This document shows positions 1-12,600 of a stretch of 64,000 nt of DNA, piece by piece; the stretch's first letter is position 1, and every line of letters starts with the position of its first letter. The translations under genes and the position numbers were made by a program. Origin of the DNA: Entrophospora sp. SA101 (lineage: Eukaryota; Glomeromycota; Glomeromycetes; Entrophosporales; Entrophosporaceae); NCBI GenBank assembly GCA_958430865.1, contig CAUDNR010002224.1, positions 127,515-191,514 on the forward strand, written 5' to 3'. A model generated the notes under the pieces. That model made no database searches and was not told the origin of the DNA. It saw only the letters and a program-made list of their open reading frames with translations.

Positions 1-160
1 ACATGAGGTTTGGCTCAGTATATGCACGTAAAGAGACGAGGAAATTTAATATTTAAAGGCGCTCGATTCTCTCTTCTCTTTTTTTTTCCCCCATCAAATA
101 AAAATAATAATAATAAAAATAAAAAAAATAATAATAATATATGACTGCCTTCAATTCAAG

Positions 161-270
161 GATGTAGTTGTGATGAAAATTGCCATTGCTCTTGTTCTGG
201 TCACGACAATGTAGATTCTCATCATGGTTCAGAGTATTTATCGTTGCCCCGAAAAGGTGTTAATAATTAA
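161..270 (+). CDS. Possible last exon of a Cys-rich, copper-sensor-like protein (5' part outside the window)
   Basis: After a splice-acceptor-like AG at 159-160, a 35-codon open stretch ends in TAA at 268-270. It reads C-S-C-D-E-N-C-H-C-S-C-S-G-H near its start. This resembles the C-terminal CxC..CxC..C..H copper-binding motif of Mac1/Cuf1-type fungal copper-responsive transcription factors, with slightly different spacing. The rest of the gene would lie to the left of the window. No upstream exon can be proven in the first 160 bases. The cysteine pattern is seen; the family is inference. It could be a chance open stretch or part of a decayed gene. Confidence 0.3.
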
Positions 271-842
271 TTAATAGTTCCTGCGATTGTTCAGGAGGAA
301 AATTGTCGCTGTCGCAATTTTCAAATCATTATTTTTTTATTTATTTATCAATTTCAATTATTTATTAAATGTTTATTTATTTATTGTATGTATATATATT
401 AAATAATAAAATTTACAAATATTTATATTAAGCAATGTCTTTAATAACTAATCCAGCATTTCTAATTTATTGATTTTGAGTCTTTTATAATAATGATTGT
501 TGGCTTATTGAAAAAAGAATGAGCCAATGCACCTACACAAATAACCAATTAATTTATGCATATTTATTAGATCCCAATCTAATATTTATGCTATGAGATT
601 TTTACCTGCAGTTTCTGAATTTTTTAATTTTTTTGTAAGTATAATAATCTCCCTCTCCAGTTCTTCTACTTTACTCTTCCATTTCTAAAAAGAATGTTGT
701 TTGTGCAGAAAAACAAAAATTAACTCTTGATATTTATCATTGAGTATTAAATACCAAATTATTGAAATAAATAATATGATTATACTCTTTTGTTATCATC
801 TATAAAATTCTCTTTATTTCTAAACAATCATGTCCTAAATAG
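271..842. other. AT-rich intergenic stretch
   Basis: No coding stretch or known element is recognisable. The sequence is dominated by A/T runs and short TTTATT-type repeats. Confidence 0.5.
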
Positions 843-980
843 GGTTTGTATTCGTGGATACCATGAATACTGTTAAGAGGGTTACACAATATTGAAACAG
901 CAAAAAATCCCTTAAAAACACTTGATTTTAATGTTGTATGACCCTGTGTGACCTCCTTACGGTATCCGCGAATACAAACC
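843..980. mobile_element. Small MITE-like foldback with 20-bp inverted repeats
   Basis: The left end GGTTTGTATTCGTGGATACC (843-862) is matched by the inverse complement of 961-980, GGTATCCGCGAATACAAACC, with one mismatch. The 138-bp unit has no coding capacity of its own. Size, AT-rich core and terminal inverted repeats fit a miniature inverted-repeat transposable element. No target-site duplication is clear, so the superfamily is not assigned. Confidence 0.6.
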
Positions 981-1110
981 ATCAACATTATTCCAAGGGT
1001 AAAACACAATATTGTGGTATTGATGCTACTGCTCATTATAGTTATGATTGAGCCCAAAATGTTCATGTACCACATTTAGATCAACAAGTAAGTAAAATTT
1101 ATTATCTTAG

Positions 1111-1305
1111 TTCATGCAAAGTTCACTTATTTGGTATTCAAGATGAAGCAGTAAGGGAGCAAATTAATTATGCTCTTAATGAAAATGAAATTATAGGAAA
1201 AGGACTCAATGGTGGCAAAAGCTATCGTATAAATATATATGCAAGACAGAAATTTAGATTTTTTATATGTATTGTCATTATTAATAATGATAAAAAAAAA
1301 ATATA
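1111..1305 (+). pseudogene. Unrecognised coding-like fragment
   Basis: After an acceptor-like AG at 1109-1110, an open stretch reads with ordinary protein composition (for example HLFGIQDEAVREQINYALNE) for about 40 residues. It then degrades into AT-rich sequence and a stop near 1305. There is no start codon and no upstream exon. It is probably a remnant of a repeated or transposon-borne gene. I do not recognise the family. Confidence 0.25.
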
Positions 1306-2954
1306 GAAAATAATATTAATAATAAATACATCTATTGTAAAATTTGGTTTAGGACGCAAGAATTTTATTTCTTTTGGACATCGCATCCAAACTCGATCCT
1401 GCAATAAAAGATTTTTCAAATGAATGAACGTTTGTTATCTACAACTATTGTTACTTCTGAATTACCATTAAAGAAATACCTGCAAGTATTTCCCGATAGA
1501 ACAGTTATAATCCACCGTTCTCCTTTGGATGGCCTTTCTCATCCTTTTACCATCAAAGACTGCACGTTGTGCATTGTTATTACTATTATTATTGATATTA
1601 TTATTATACATGACGATAATAAAAATTAGAAAAATTATGGTGATCGTTCAATTAAGGATATTAATATTCAAATAAATGATTGGATAGCCAATTTTTTTCT
1701 TTTTTCATATTAATATGTAATAAAAAAAAAGTCTTTGCACTTTCTGATAATATTAAACAAAATTTTTCTGTGATAATAACGAAATATAACCAAAGAAAAA
1801 ATTCAAAGATTTAAAAGATTATAAAAGATTAAATGTTTTAATAGAGAATTGATCATCTTTAACAAAAAAAAAAAGACCATCTTTAAAAGGAAAGGAATCA
1901 CCAGTATTATGGAAACCAATCATCTAGAAGTGCTGCCGCTGTTGCCCCTTTCAAATCAATTTCTTGAACTTGATTTTCTTTGCTATGTAATTGGCTCAAA
2001 GATCAATGTTTTAAATGAAATAGTAAAGTTAATAAGACCTGATTCACAAAAGGCCTCTAGAAGCCTAACAGGTCTTGAATTAGTCTTACAATCTATTTTT
2101 TTTTAAATTTATATTTTAAATTCTCACAATCACTACAACAAACAATCCGTGACTGCTCATTTAATTATTTCACCATAGATGTTGGCCAAAATTGTTTTTG
2201 CATTTGTCAATATTTCAAATTTTCAATATTCTTTATATGAATAAACATAAATAACTATGTTATTTGATTTATTTCAGATTAAAAAGCCCAAATGATTTCG
2301 GATATGATTTCGGCTACTATTAAATCTATGTGTTCCACCACATCTTATCACCTTCAAGACTAATTTTAATAGATGGAAGAATCTTTTTAAAGATCGAATA
2401 CAGTGTATTATCTTTTAATGAGCAGGACAAATTTACAACAGACAAAGATTTGGAGTTAGAGTGTGTTACACATTAGTGATGTGCCATTGGAAGATTGGAA
2501 GGGACTGGAACTTCCAATTTTCCAATGATAGAGGGAGGTGTTGTAAGGTTGGAAGGCTTGTACGTTATCAATATTATTGTCCAATCAAAAAAATAATCAC
2601 GTGATAAAACGAGGACTATCTCTCTCTGTTAAATTATGTGGCAATGTTTATCATGATAATTGTTGGAATAAATTAAATTTCATATGTGCTCATTATCTTT
2701 CAGGTTCAATTGATGATTGTCCAAGTTATATAATAAGCCAATTGAAATTCATATAAATTTGAGACATTTATATATCTTAGAATCCAAAATCAAACAATGT
2801 CTGGAAATAAGGAAATACTTTATTATTATGATTTAACAAATTCTGATAAAAGAAATACATTTAAGTGGTAGATCAGATAAGAATCTCTACATAATAAAAT
2901 TTGATGCAAATTTACTATTTAAAAACAATAAAAAGGAACTCTACCTTCCCAATA
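1306..2954. other. AT-rich intergenic stretch without supported genes
   Basis: Short open frames at 1420-1629 and 1849-2106 have biased, simple composition and no recognisable motif, so they are not called. A TCACGTGA palindrome lies at 2597-2604. Around 2490-2560 there is a run of TTGGAAG/CTTCCAA words that can partly fold back. Nothing else is supported. Confidence 0.4.
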
Positions 2955-4490
2955 CAGTCAAACCTCGTTTCAACGGATTTAGGTGGTCAGTCCCATAAAT
3001 CCGTTGAATATAACGGATCATTGGAACCAGGAAATTTGTCCGTTATAGAGAGAATCCGGTATAGAAAATTGTACTACATTAAGTCATGCGGAATAAAAAA
3101 AATATTATTTAATATTTAAAAAACAGTAATATACAGTCAAATCTCGATAAACCGAACTACCATAAACCGATTTTCGCTTTATAACGATGCAAAATTGGCT
3201 AACTAAATCATATTTAATAAAAAATTATTTCGTTAAGCCGAATTTTATTATAATTTCTACTTTACTTGATAAACCGAACTAAAATTCGGTTTAAAATGGT
3301 CGATCACACAACAATCAAGTTTAGTCAAGTTTAGTCAAGATGATTATTACTAAATTAGGCTTTTAACCCTTTACGCTGCCAGCCCTGTTTGTATCGTAAA
3401 TCGAATTTTGATAAGCCGATCCTATTTTTGTGATTCCCAAAAGTTCGGCTTATCGAGGTTTGACTGTAGATTGTTTTGTTGAATTGAATTCTATTTTTTA
3501 ATTTTCTTTTTGACATTTTTTCACTGTTTCAATTCCTCATTTGTAAATTCCTTAAAATGTCGTTCAAACAAACAAGTTTACTTTTTCAATAGCCAATAAA
3601 GCATTTTGACTTAAATAGGAGATGTCTCTTCGATGTCTTCTTCGTCCTGATTTTCTTCATTAAAATTCGACATAGAAATTATTTCTTCTTCATTCAGCAA
3701 ATCATCATCATCAACATTTTTTTCATTCATCAATACTTTTAGTTCATTACATCATACTTATGTCATTTATTTCAAATAATTGTTTTTATTTTTTTATTTT
3801 GCGATTACAGGCAGGTAATAGTAATTTTTTATTATAATTTAGATTTAGAGAGATCTGCATTTTTTCGATGATTTTAAAACTTTTAATTCATTATAATCTG
3901 CTTGTATATTATTTTGTTCAAGAAATTAAAAGCAGTTTCAAAAGCTTTTCACTTTTTTTGGAAGAAGATAGCTGTCGAGACATTTTAATTTCATAGAACT
4001 TAGAGATTTTATTAATTTAAAGAAATCAAAGAAAATGTTGATTATGTAGAATTATTAGAAGATATTTATTTATTATCAGTTTAGAAATACGGAAAATTTA
4101 ATTAATATTATTTATTTAGTGATATGTGTTTAATTATTTGTGTAAAATCATTATTTAGAAATACGGAAAATTTGATTAATATTATTATTGGAAATATGGA
4201 AAATTTTGATCAATGATAATGTGTGTTTAATTATTCGTGTAAAATTATTATGGAAAATTTTGATTAATATTATTATTTTAGTAATGTGAGAATCATTCAT
4301 GTAAAATCATATTGATATTTTTGAGAATCATTCAATTTGTTTATATTATTATTTAGCAATGAATTAATCTTAACATAGTAATGTTTTTTTTTAATAAAAT
4401 CTATATCACGTGAATCCGATTAGTACTTATTATTATTACTAAAATCCTACCAAAAAATCCTTTGTCCGTTGAAACGCGATTTTAAATATA
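2955..4490. mobile_element. Decayed pogo/Tigger-like element, host of a nested MITE
   Basis: At 2955 the sequence begins TA-CAGTCAAACCTCG, a terminal repeat typical of pogo/Tigger-type Tc1-mariner relatives. It continues with repeated CCGTTGAA/TTCAACGG words to about 3060. Around 4468-4485 a matching inverse word (CCGTTGAAACG) appears but the terminal bases are lost. No transposase frame is visible. The left end is clear and the right end is inferred. The interior contains a second, better preserved MITE at 3134-3466. Confidence 0.35.
3134..3466. mobile_element. Pogo-like MITE, 333 bp, TA-flanked
   Basis: The left end CAGTCAAATCTCGATAAACC and the inverse complement of the right end, CAGTCAAACCTCGATAAGCC, match at 18 of 20 positions. 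Both ends are flanked by TA, as expected for Tc1/mariner-pogo insertion. The core is AT-rich and non-coding. It lies within the remains of an older related element. A degenerate relative of its left half is found at about 10003-10110. Confidence 0.7.
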
Positions 4491-4530
4491 AAATCCGTTG
4501 AACAAGAATTTTTTAATTTAAATTAATAAG

Positions 4531-5454
4531 ATGTTAATCAGTCCGGTCCGGTACTGGGGCTTAAAGTCCTAGAAAAAGCCCCAAAAAGTCCTCAACCTTT
4601 TTTCAAACAGTGTATTTATTATATATTTTTATTATATATCTTTATTTTTATTTATATATTTTATATATAGTTTTATATATATTATTATAAATGTTTGTAA
4701 ATGTAAAAAAATTATATTAAAAAAATTATATTAAAAAAATTATATTAAAAAAAATTTAAAAAAAATTTAAAATATATTTAACATATTTTATATTGAAACA
4801 ATCTTTGCTTCAATCCAACTTTTAAGGCAAAAACTTGCTTGTGCCTTTTCAGGATCCAATCTATTACAAACTGGACTTAGTATGTGTTTAGCTATGCTAA
4901 AAGCTGACTCACTTGACACACTAGTTGATTGTATTGAGAAAAAATCATGAGCCATATGTGACAAAACAGTATACTTAGGACCTTTAAATCTTGTAGAATA
5001 CCAATCCAGGCAATTTTACTTCTTCTGGCATTTCTAAATATTTTTTGATAAATTCATTGTTTGAAGTTGATTGATTATAGTGATTTTGAAATTATCTTTT
5101 AAAATAACTACATGTTGATGTTGAATTTATTGATGTGACTTCTAAAGATAAATTATATTTTTCTGAATACAATATATCATCAATATTTTCATCATTGCCA
5201 TTAATAAAAACAAAAGGTTGTGATTGTTGTTGTGCTTCAATTTGGTTTGTAAAGATCAAATCCACCATTGATTTCAAAGCTATTTTCAATTGATGATGAC
5301 ATTTTGAAAAAATATATATATCATGTGAATTTTTTTTAAATATTTATGCTACACGCGGACTTATAGGGACTTTAAGTCCCAAATGGTAGGACCGAACCTG
5401 AAACAGTTCAGTCCCGGACTTTTTGGGACCCAGTCCCAAAGGACTGATTAACAT
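4531..5454. mobile_element. Decayed hAT-type DNA transposon with intact short TIRs
   Basis: A perfect 14-bp terminal inverted repeat (ATGTTAATCAGTCC at 4531-4544; its complement at 5441-5454) brackets about 0.9 kb. Both ends continue into GTCC/GGAC-rich subterminal sequence. Inside, the minus strand carries the remains of a hAT transposase (separate entry). The hAT assignment comes from the dimerisation domain. I could not identify an 8-bp target-site duplication with confidence. Confidence 0.7.
4800..5289 (-). pseudogene. hAT transposase C-terminal remnant (frameshifted)
   Basis: On the minus strand, an open segment (5289-5092) is followed by PEEVKLPG, then a frame change near 5010 into WYSTRFKG..LSHMAHDFFSIQSTSVSSESAFS. 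It ends near LDPEKAQASFCLKSWIEAK. The SSESAFSIAK, R-LDPE and LKSW pattern is the hAT family C-terminal dimerisation domain. At least one frameshift and the missing N-terminal half, including the catalytic core, make it non-functional. It sits inside the TIR pair at 4531-5454. Confidence 0.75.
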
Positions 5455-7965
5455 CCCTATTATTAACATTAACTTTATTTAAAATTATAGTCTAAAATTT
5501 CCTAGTATGTTTAATTTTGACCAAAATTTGGACATGGTGCATACTGCAACAAAACCAGACAAAGTGAATATTAATATTATGTCTCTTTAGAGATTTCAGG
5601 GTTCAAAATTGGCAATTACAATTATCACTGAAAATAGTTTTTAGATTCATATTAAATATTTCAACATTTTTTATTATTTAAATTTTCTACAAGTTAATTA
5701 TTATTTTTTAAGTAATATAATATGCAAATATTTATGAATTAGGCATTTTTATCATTTGCAATATAAATATATTTCTAATTATATTATGTGCATAAACTAA
5801 TACTTAAATATTTAATTTTGCCTTTTAGCATTTGAAACATCCATATATGAAATCTCAACAAACAAATCCATAGTGTGAGATCAAAATTCCGCGTCTCACA
5901 CAAATCTCTTGATTTTTATTTATGATGACATGCCGATACAATTTTCCCATTTATTTATACTAAATCATAATAACAATTTCCGCGAATGTATATTTATGCT
6001 TTACTCTCAAAACTATCTTTTACTATAGTGCTCAAGCTATTTAATTATTTACAGGGCAAGTTTCCTTACTTCCCTTCCGGTAACGTTTTCTCAGCAGTTC
6101 TTTGTTATCTGCCTGATCCGGCACGTCTCTCACTAAAAGCACTAAAAGAAAAGAAAAGAAATAATTAATAAAATTAATAGAGACAAATATAAAATAAGAG
6201 AAAATAATTATGCACGGGATTAGTATAAATTCGTCGTTAGGGATAGATTTATTATCATTACGAAAATATAATGTTCGAAGTTAACAAGGACAAGGACAAG
6301 GTCAAGGTCAAGATTTATTTATAATAAATAATATTTGAGTTTACTAAAAGACTTTGAGTTAATTAAAACTAATAAACTAAAGATTACATGAAAGAGAAAT
6401 TTACAACGTATTTATACATTTTAGAGGTTCTATCATCTAGTTCTCCGATTTCTTTAAAATCCTAAATTATACTAATTAATGTATTCTTTAATCATTATTT
6501 AAACCTTCCATGTAGAATTATTTTCAAGTAATTTCTAGTCAACATCATGATTAAATGATATGTTTTTGTCATAATTAATTAAGAATAAAATTTAAATTCA
6601 TTAAAATGTCAGATGGTAATCAGCTTCAATTTGTAAATGTTAACAACTCAAGTGTTGACAATAATTTGTCTTCCTTGGAAATATTATTAAAAGAAAAATA
6701 TGGCAATATGACTCTGGACACATTTGTATTGCACCAATTCCATTCAATTCATTAATGGCATAGAAGGCTTTGATGAACCTTTCTTTGAAGTCAACACAGC
6801 TTTAATAGGACAGGTTTCTGGATTATTTTTGCAAGAAAATAAATTAATTGGCTGAATAAATCCTGAACTAGAGATAAACATGTTTTTCCTTTTATTTATC
6901 AGATTTTAACTCACTTATTTAACTTATCAAAAAAATATACTATTGATACAGAATTAAAAGATCACAACAATCATGATTGTTATATTGTAGTCCTACATTA
7001 AACTAGAAACATCATCATCAAATCCATCATCTTTAAATATGTTAGTTCTCAAACCCATACTAAAAAATAAATAATTTATGAAGAGGAAGTAAAAAAGGAG
7101 TAGTATTTCTTTAAATGAAGCCTCATCAGAAGCTCAAGATGCTCAAACCTTAATGATGAATCTAACTCATTACAGCAAGGATTACTTGTCCTCACCACTC
7201 CTCTCATCACTTTCAATGTCAATTTTCTTATTTAGCAAGTGCATCAGTTTCACAGATCTCAGATGGTATTCAGAGGGTGCAAAAGAGAATTAGTGGAATA
7301 TCTGGTTACTAGGTACTGGAGCAAAGTATCATCCTCATCATGATATTGTGAGATAGTAAAATGAGGACCGATAGAGAGGTCCCACGTTGCCGATCCAACC
7401 AAACCAAATTACTACGGAAGTCACGTGAAAATTAAATCATTTCTATTTTTATTTTTAACGTTATATTTTGTGAAATACTGTGCCACACATTGCGCAGTAT
7501 CACACGCACAATTACTCATATTCATATTTCTATATTTATATTTCAAGAATTTGTTCAGCTGATGTAAATATTTACTTTAAATTATTAATTATTATTTGTA
7601 ATGATCAGTTGACCCAAATATTTATTTTATATTAATAAGCATAGTTTATTGGACAAACTAGAGTAAAAGTCATGTTATTTGTAATACCCCAAGAGGTATA
7701 AAAGGACTTGGTTTTAGACCAAGTCAGAATCATGTTCATAACAATCTTTTAATTATTGATCTAATAATTAATATTTCCTAATACACTGTAATAATAATAT
7801 TATTATCGCTAATAAAACACATAACATATTTTACCCTAAATAATAATCTCTAATTAATTAATAAACCTTTGCTGCCCATAGCAGTTAACCAGTATCTTAA
7901 CTATCAAGAGACATCTCAAGGGGACGCCTTTGGGATATAATTACATATATAGAACCTAGGGACCC
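5455..7965. other. Intergenic region; possible LTR-like promoter fragment near its right end
   Basis: No gene is supported. An ATG at 6606 opens a 49-codon frame (MSDGNQLQFVNV...) without recognisable motifs. Around 7680-7760 there is a TATA-like GTATAAAAGG, followed by AATAAAA near 7810. This arrangement resembles the U3/R part of an LTR, but no paired LTR, primer-binding site or gag/pol sequence is visible. TCACGTGA occurs at 7421-7428. Confidence 0.35.
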
Positions 7966-8933
7966 TTTTATCTGAAAAGATAAAAGTTATACTTTAATTA
8001 ATTTTTGACCGTAAGTCAGCAAGTAGGCTGTGTGTCATATATATATAAATAAAGGAAATTGACTGTAAGTCAGCAAGTAGGCTGTGTGTCAAACCATAGA
8101 ATCAACCGTAAGTCAGTGAGGAGGCTGTGTGTTGAACCATAAATAACCTATTAAAATAGGAAACTCGGATTGCACGCTCGCAATGTAAAGATTCTAATTA
8201 ATATTTATAAGAAAAATTTAAATTTGCATTAACATGAAAAATCTTTTAGAATTTATAATATAAACGTAAAAGATGCAAACAACTATGGTGGTGATATTAA
8301 CTCATTCGCCATTATAGTTAATATATGGTTGGCTGGGTCTAAAGACCTCCTATTGCTGCGCCATGCGGCCAATAAAAATTTTCAAAAAATAGGACTTCAC
8401 GTGATTTTAGTTTTCTTACTGCCAAATTTAGATACGATAGTCAAGAGCTTTTTATCTGAAAAGATAAAAGTTATACTTTAATTAATTTTTGACCGTAAGT
8501 CAGCAAGTAGGCTGTGGGTCATATATATATAAATAAAGGAAATTGACTGTAAGTCAGCAAGTAGGCTGTGTGTCAAACCATATAATCAACCGTAAGTCAG
8601 TGAGGAGGCTGTGTGTTGAACCATAAATAACCTATTAAAATAGGAAACTCGGATTGCACGCTCGCAATGTAAAGATTCTAATTAATATTTATAAGAAAAA
8701 TTTAAATTTGCATTAACATGAAAAATCTTTTAGAATTTATAATATAAACGTAAAAGATGCAAACAACTATGGTGGTGATATTAACTCATTCGCCATTATA
8801 GTTAATATATGGTTGGCTGGGTCTAAAGACCTCCTATTGCTGCGCCATGCGGCCAATAAAAATTTTCAAAAAATAGGACTTCACGTGATTTTAGTTTTCT
8901 TACTGCCAAATTTAGATACGATAGTCAAGAGCT
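7966..8933. repeat. Tandem duplication of a 484-bp unit, with internal ~30-bp subrepeats
   Basis: Bases 7966-8449 and 8450-8933 are direct, adjacent and almost identical; I noticed two substitutions (GTGTGTC/GTGGGTC and CATAGAAT/CATATAAT). Each unit begins TTTTATCTGAAAAGATAAAA, a short hairpin, and ends TAGTCAAGAGCT. Each unit also holds three imperfect copies of a ~30-bp word, GTAAGTCAGCAAGTAGGCTG followed by TGTGTC. No protein is encoded. The near identity points to a recent duplication or array expansion. Confidence 0.9.
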
Positions 8934-9141
8934 AGACTAAATTTGGTAATAGTTTCCTAAATTTAGAAATGATCATAGTGGACAAACTCCTCGCGAACAT
9001 AGTAAAGTACATGTTTTAAAAAAGAATAGAACTCTAATTCAATCTGAATTTTTATTCAATAATTCTTAATTTGTATTGAAAATACAAGAATTTTCTATAC
9101 ACTAATCAAGTTGTTTAAACATTTGTAAGAAATATTGATTC
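8934..9141. other. Short AT-rich spacer
   Basis: No gene is seen. CTAAATTTGG just after the duplication is the inverse of CCAAATTTAG near the end of each 484-bp unit, so a small palindrome spans the junction. Confidence 0.4.
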
Positions 9142-9285
9142 TCATTTTAACAAAATAAATGACGATTTATCAACATTGATTATCCATCCTTGTTTTTCAT
9201 GTTGAGACACTAAAATTTCTGAAATATCACTATTTTTCATCTGTCTTAATATTTCAACAATTCTTTTGTAATTTTTATCAACCAT
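9142..9285 (-). CDS. Small hypothetical ORF (47 codons)
   Basis: An ATG at 9285-9283 opens a 47-codon frame starting MVDKNYKRIVEILRQMK and ending in TGA at 9144-9142. Composition is protein-like with amphipathic, charged residues, but there is no known motif, signal or transmembrane segment. It lies close to another minus-strand coding-like remnant (9482-9666). It may be the end of a decayed repeated gene rather than a true gene. Confidence 0.2.
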   Translation of the reverse strand: MVDKNYKRIVEILRQMKNSDISEILVSQHEKQGWIINVDKSSFILLK

Positions 9286-9481
9286 TATCTATTAAAATTT
9301 TAAAATCAAATCAGTTCAAGTATAAATAAATATATATAAATATATAAACTACATAAAATGGAGACCTAGTGATTAGACAAATATAACCAGCGGGATTATC
9401 CAACCTCAATAACATTATTAGTAATTCTGGAAAAATGACTAAATATTGTTAGAAAGAATAATATTAGACAAGAAATGATTT

Positions 9482-9666
9482 AACAATTGGATATAAATAT
9501 GAACCCACCCAATGACTTCTATTTTCTAATAGTATTCTCATCCCACTCTATTGAATTACCAAGACAAACAAACATGTCTTTTAGCATTTTTGGTGATTTG
9601 ATTCCACTCTCTTTTAGAATTTTTGTATCATTTTCACCTTTGAAATATCTACCTGCTTCAGGGCAG
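9482..9666 (-). pseudogene. Unrecognised coding-like fragment of a probable repeated gene
   Basis: The minus strand reads RYFKGENDTKILKESGIKSP, continues through KMLKDMFVCLGNSIEWDENT and ends near IRKIEVIGWVHIYIQL. It has no internal stop over about 60 codons and normal amino-acid balance. No start codon or neighbouring exon is evident, and both flanks degrade. It looks like a piece of a protein, perhaps transposon-borne. I cannot name the family. Confidence 0.3.
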
Positions 9667-12600
9667 CAATATTCCGTTCTACTTTTTTTAATGATTAACT
9701 AGAGTGACGACGAGTGGCGATAACCACTCCCATCATTCTTAAAACATTTACTTGGTGATATTTTCTGCTCTTCTTTTATTTTGCTTTCCTTGTACATTTT
9801 TCAAAGAGTTGTTATTTGATCGACGTGTACACATTAATTATTTATCTAATAGCGAGAGGTACACAATTTTTTATTTGTAAAAAATGTAATGAATGATATG
9901 TATATTTTATTATTTATATAAATGTATATTGTTGAAATCAAAGCGTAGGGCAGAACTTGTAGTGTCTCTAGGTATTTATATTATTCTTGATAATAATAAA
10001 TACGTAAGCCGAATCACCATAAACCGATTTTCGCTTTATAATTAAAAACATAATTAATAAAATTATCTTGTTAAGCCGAATTTAATATAATTTGATAACC
10101 CGAACTTAATATTAGATTATATAGCAATTTTGTACGTCCTTGTGTCCGTCTGTATTTGGTTTATCAATATTAATATTAAAATTATTAGTCGCGGGACATG
10201 GCGTAAACTACAGGGAGTCAAATGTAAACCCATTAACACTAATACTAAGAAAATATTGACATGAAGTTGGACATTTGTTTGTTATATACAATGAAATTGG
10301 GCATTACACACATTAAATCATAGTGAATAGAGCGACCAATCAAATCGCAAAAAAGGGACAGACATTAGAATTTTAGTAATATAAATATGATATAGATAAT
10401 AAATGAAATAAAAATTTAAATGCCTCCAACCAATTCTATTTGGACTCATTTCAATAAACTTGGTCAAGTATCAGGCTTTTAGCAACCTCGTGCACAATGC
10501 AAATATTGTAACTATGAAATAAATGCGTTAAGAAACAAAATCGATTAACACCAGATTGTGTCCTAAAATTGGTATATATTTATAGTAATTATAAATTGCA
10601 ACACCACAAAAGACATCAGTGTGGAAAGATTTTTCAATAAAATTTTATCCAATTCTTCTGACTCAATGAATGGGGATAATATTGAATTTATAGAAAATGA
10701 TATGCAAAATCAAAATGAAAATGAAAGTGAATGTTTTAGTAACAGTAGTAGTAGTGAAAATGAAGAAGGAAATGAAGATTTTTATGATTTTTATGATTCT
10801 GATGTAACTTACTAAGTTAGTAATTTTTATAATAAAATTTTGTATTCTAATCACAACAATAAACATATATTTTATTACATCTAAGCTAAAATCATGAAGA
10901 TAATTTTACGGTGGATGTTTTTTAAAAATTATCAATAATTTACTATGCGCACAATAAACTAAGGATTTCGCATTTTGCCCATCCTAAGTAAAAGGGATGA
11001 TGTCAAGGAGGAAATTACAGAGATGCCAGTTCAAGTCTAATGTACAGTTATTCCTCCCGATTTTACCCTCAATTTGGTCAAGATCGTCAACGATTTTTGT
11101 TCTTCTGGTATTGAATGCATTAATTACAAGGCCTTTTATCTGATGTCTCCTGGAGTAGTATAACGAGGACAGAAGTAATTGATAAATTTTCTAAAATAAG
11201 AATTGTAAAGGGCTGGAGATCACAAATCAACCATTAGGTAAAGTATTTAGTATGTTCATTTTGTTCTAGCTGACCAAAAGGATCCATCTTAACCGTGGTG
11301 GCTCTTTTTATATTTGCGGAATTGCGAATAATTTCAACATGTAGTTAATTGCGGACATTGCGGAATTTAAGATGATTCTCCACAATCTTGCGGCATTTTA
11401 ATTGCAGTTCTCTTGAAGTTTAACAATTGGATAAGCTACTACTAAAAAGCCTGAATTATTTAAAAAGCAATAACAAAAAATCTCTGGAAATAAAGCCCTG
11501 AACGGTTCGGCCTGGTTCGGTTTTTTCGGGTTACATTTGACCCAAAAATTTCAGACATCCTAAATTTGCCAACTACGCAAAAATATACATAATAATTGAC
11601 AAAAAAATTATAATAACATTTAGCTTGATTTTGGCGGATGTGTGTTACGAAATAGAGATGCTGGAAGGACCCTGTTTCTAAATACATACATAGTCTATGA
11701 TTTTTATACCATGATAGCGAAGGTCTATTTCTTACCAATATTAGAATGGAAACCATGATTTAGTTTTTATTTTATTTTATCTACGCAAATTTTTATTCGA
11801 ATTATTCAATATTAATATTAATATTATTCGTTTTATTTGACTAAATTTTCAATGTAATTCAAATACTCAAACTCATAACGAATAGAAACCTTAACGACGT
11901 TCCATTTTTCTCAATTCATATATAAAATGCCAATTTTTTAAACACATGCAAATTCTTATTGCTTCAGGATCTAAACTACAACGCCTTTGAGTAATTAAGC
12001 CTGTGTCTCCAAAAAAACTCGTTCAACTGGGACACTTGTCGCTATAATAAGTTTATTAGATTAGAAATTAATAAATTTAATTCTAAATAAGCAGGATGCA
12101 AAAATTAGAATACCAGGGACTGCCAAATAATTTCTAGCTTAAAGCTCCGAACTGTTCGGAACTTTAATAGCGATGGTGATAGGAGTTTTTTCTCATCTGT
12201 TAGAGAGAAAGAAAAAAGAAAACAATCAAGGAGTGAATTAATAATATTAATTGTTGCCATGTGGCAACTGTTCTTTCTGTTGTAGTATTAATATACATAT
12301 ATTGATGATTAGGTATTAAATTATATTCTCCAATTTTCTTTTCTTTTTAGGTTCATCATGGAGTTATGATTTTTCATTCTTCTTGATAAAATTTCATAGG
12401 TAATTTTCTCTTTCCTTAGATAAGTATCATTTGTTTGAAAACATAAGGTGCAATCTTTTCCTTCTGATAGTGCTGTAATTCTTGGGTTCCATAGTAGACT
12501 TGATGTAGATGAGTTCATATTAATTGTTTTATATAGAACTAACTTTATACACCCATTTAACATTAATATTAAGAAAAAAAATGGGACATTATAAATTGTT

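Noticed and set aside
7359..8933. An LTR retrotransposon
   Set aside because: TATA- and poly(A)-like words and a duplicated block are present, but the duplicated units are directly adjacent with no internal region, primer-binding site or pol sequence.
10621..10866. Overlapping acidic (+) and hydrophobic (-) frames
   Set aside because: The plus frame starts at GTG, not ATG, in a eukaryote, and both reflect simple GAA/AAT-rich sequence.
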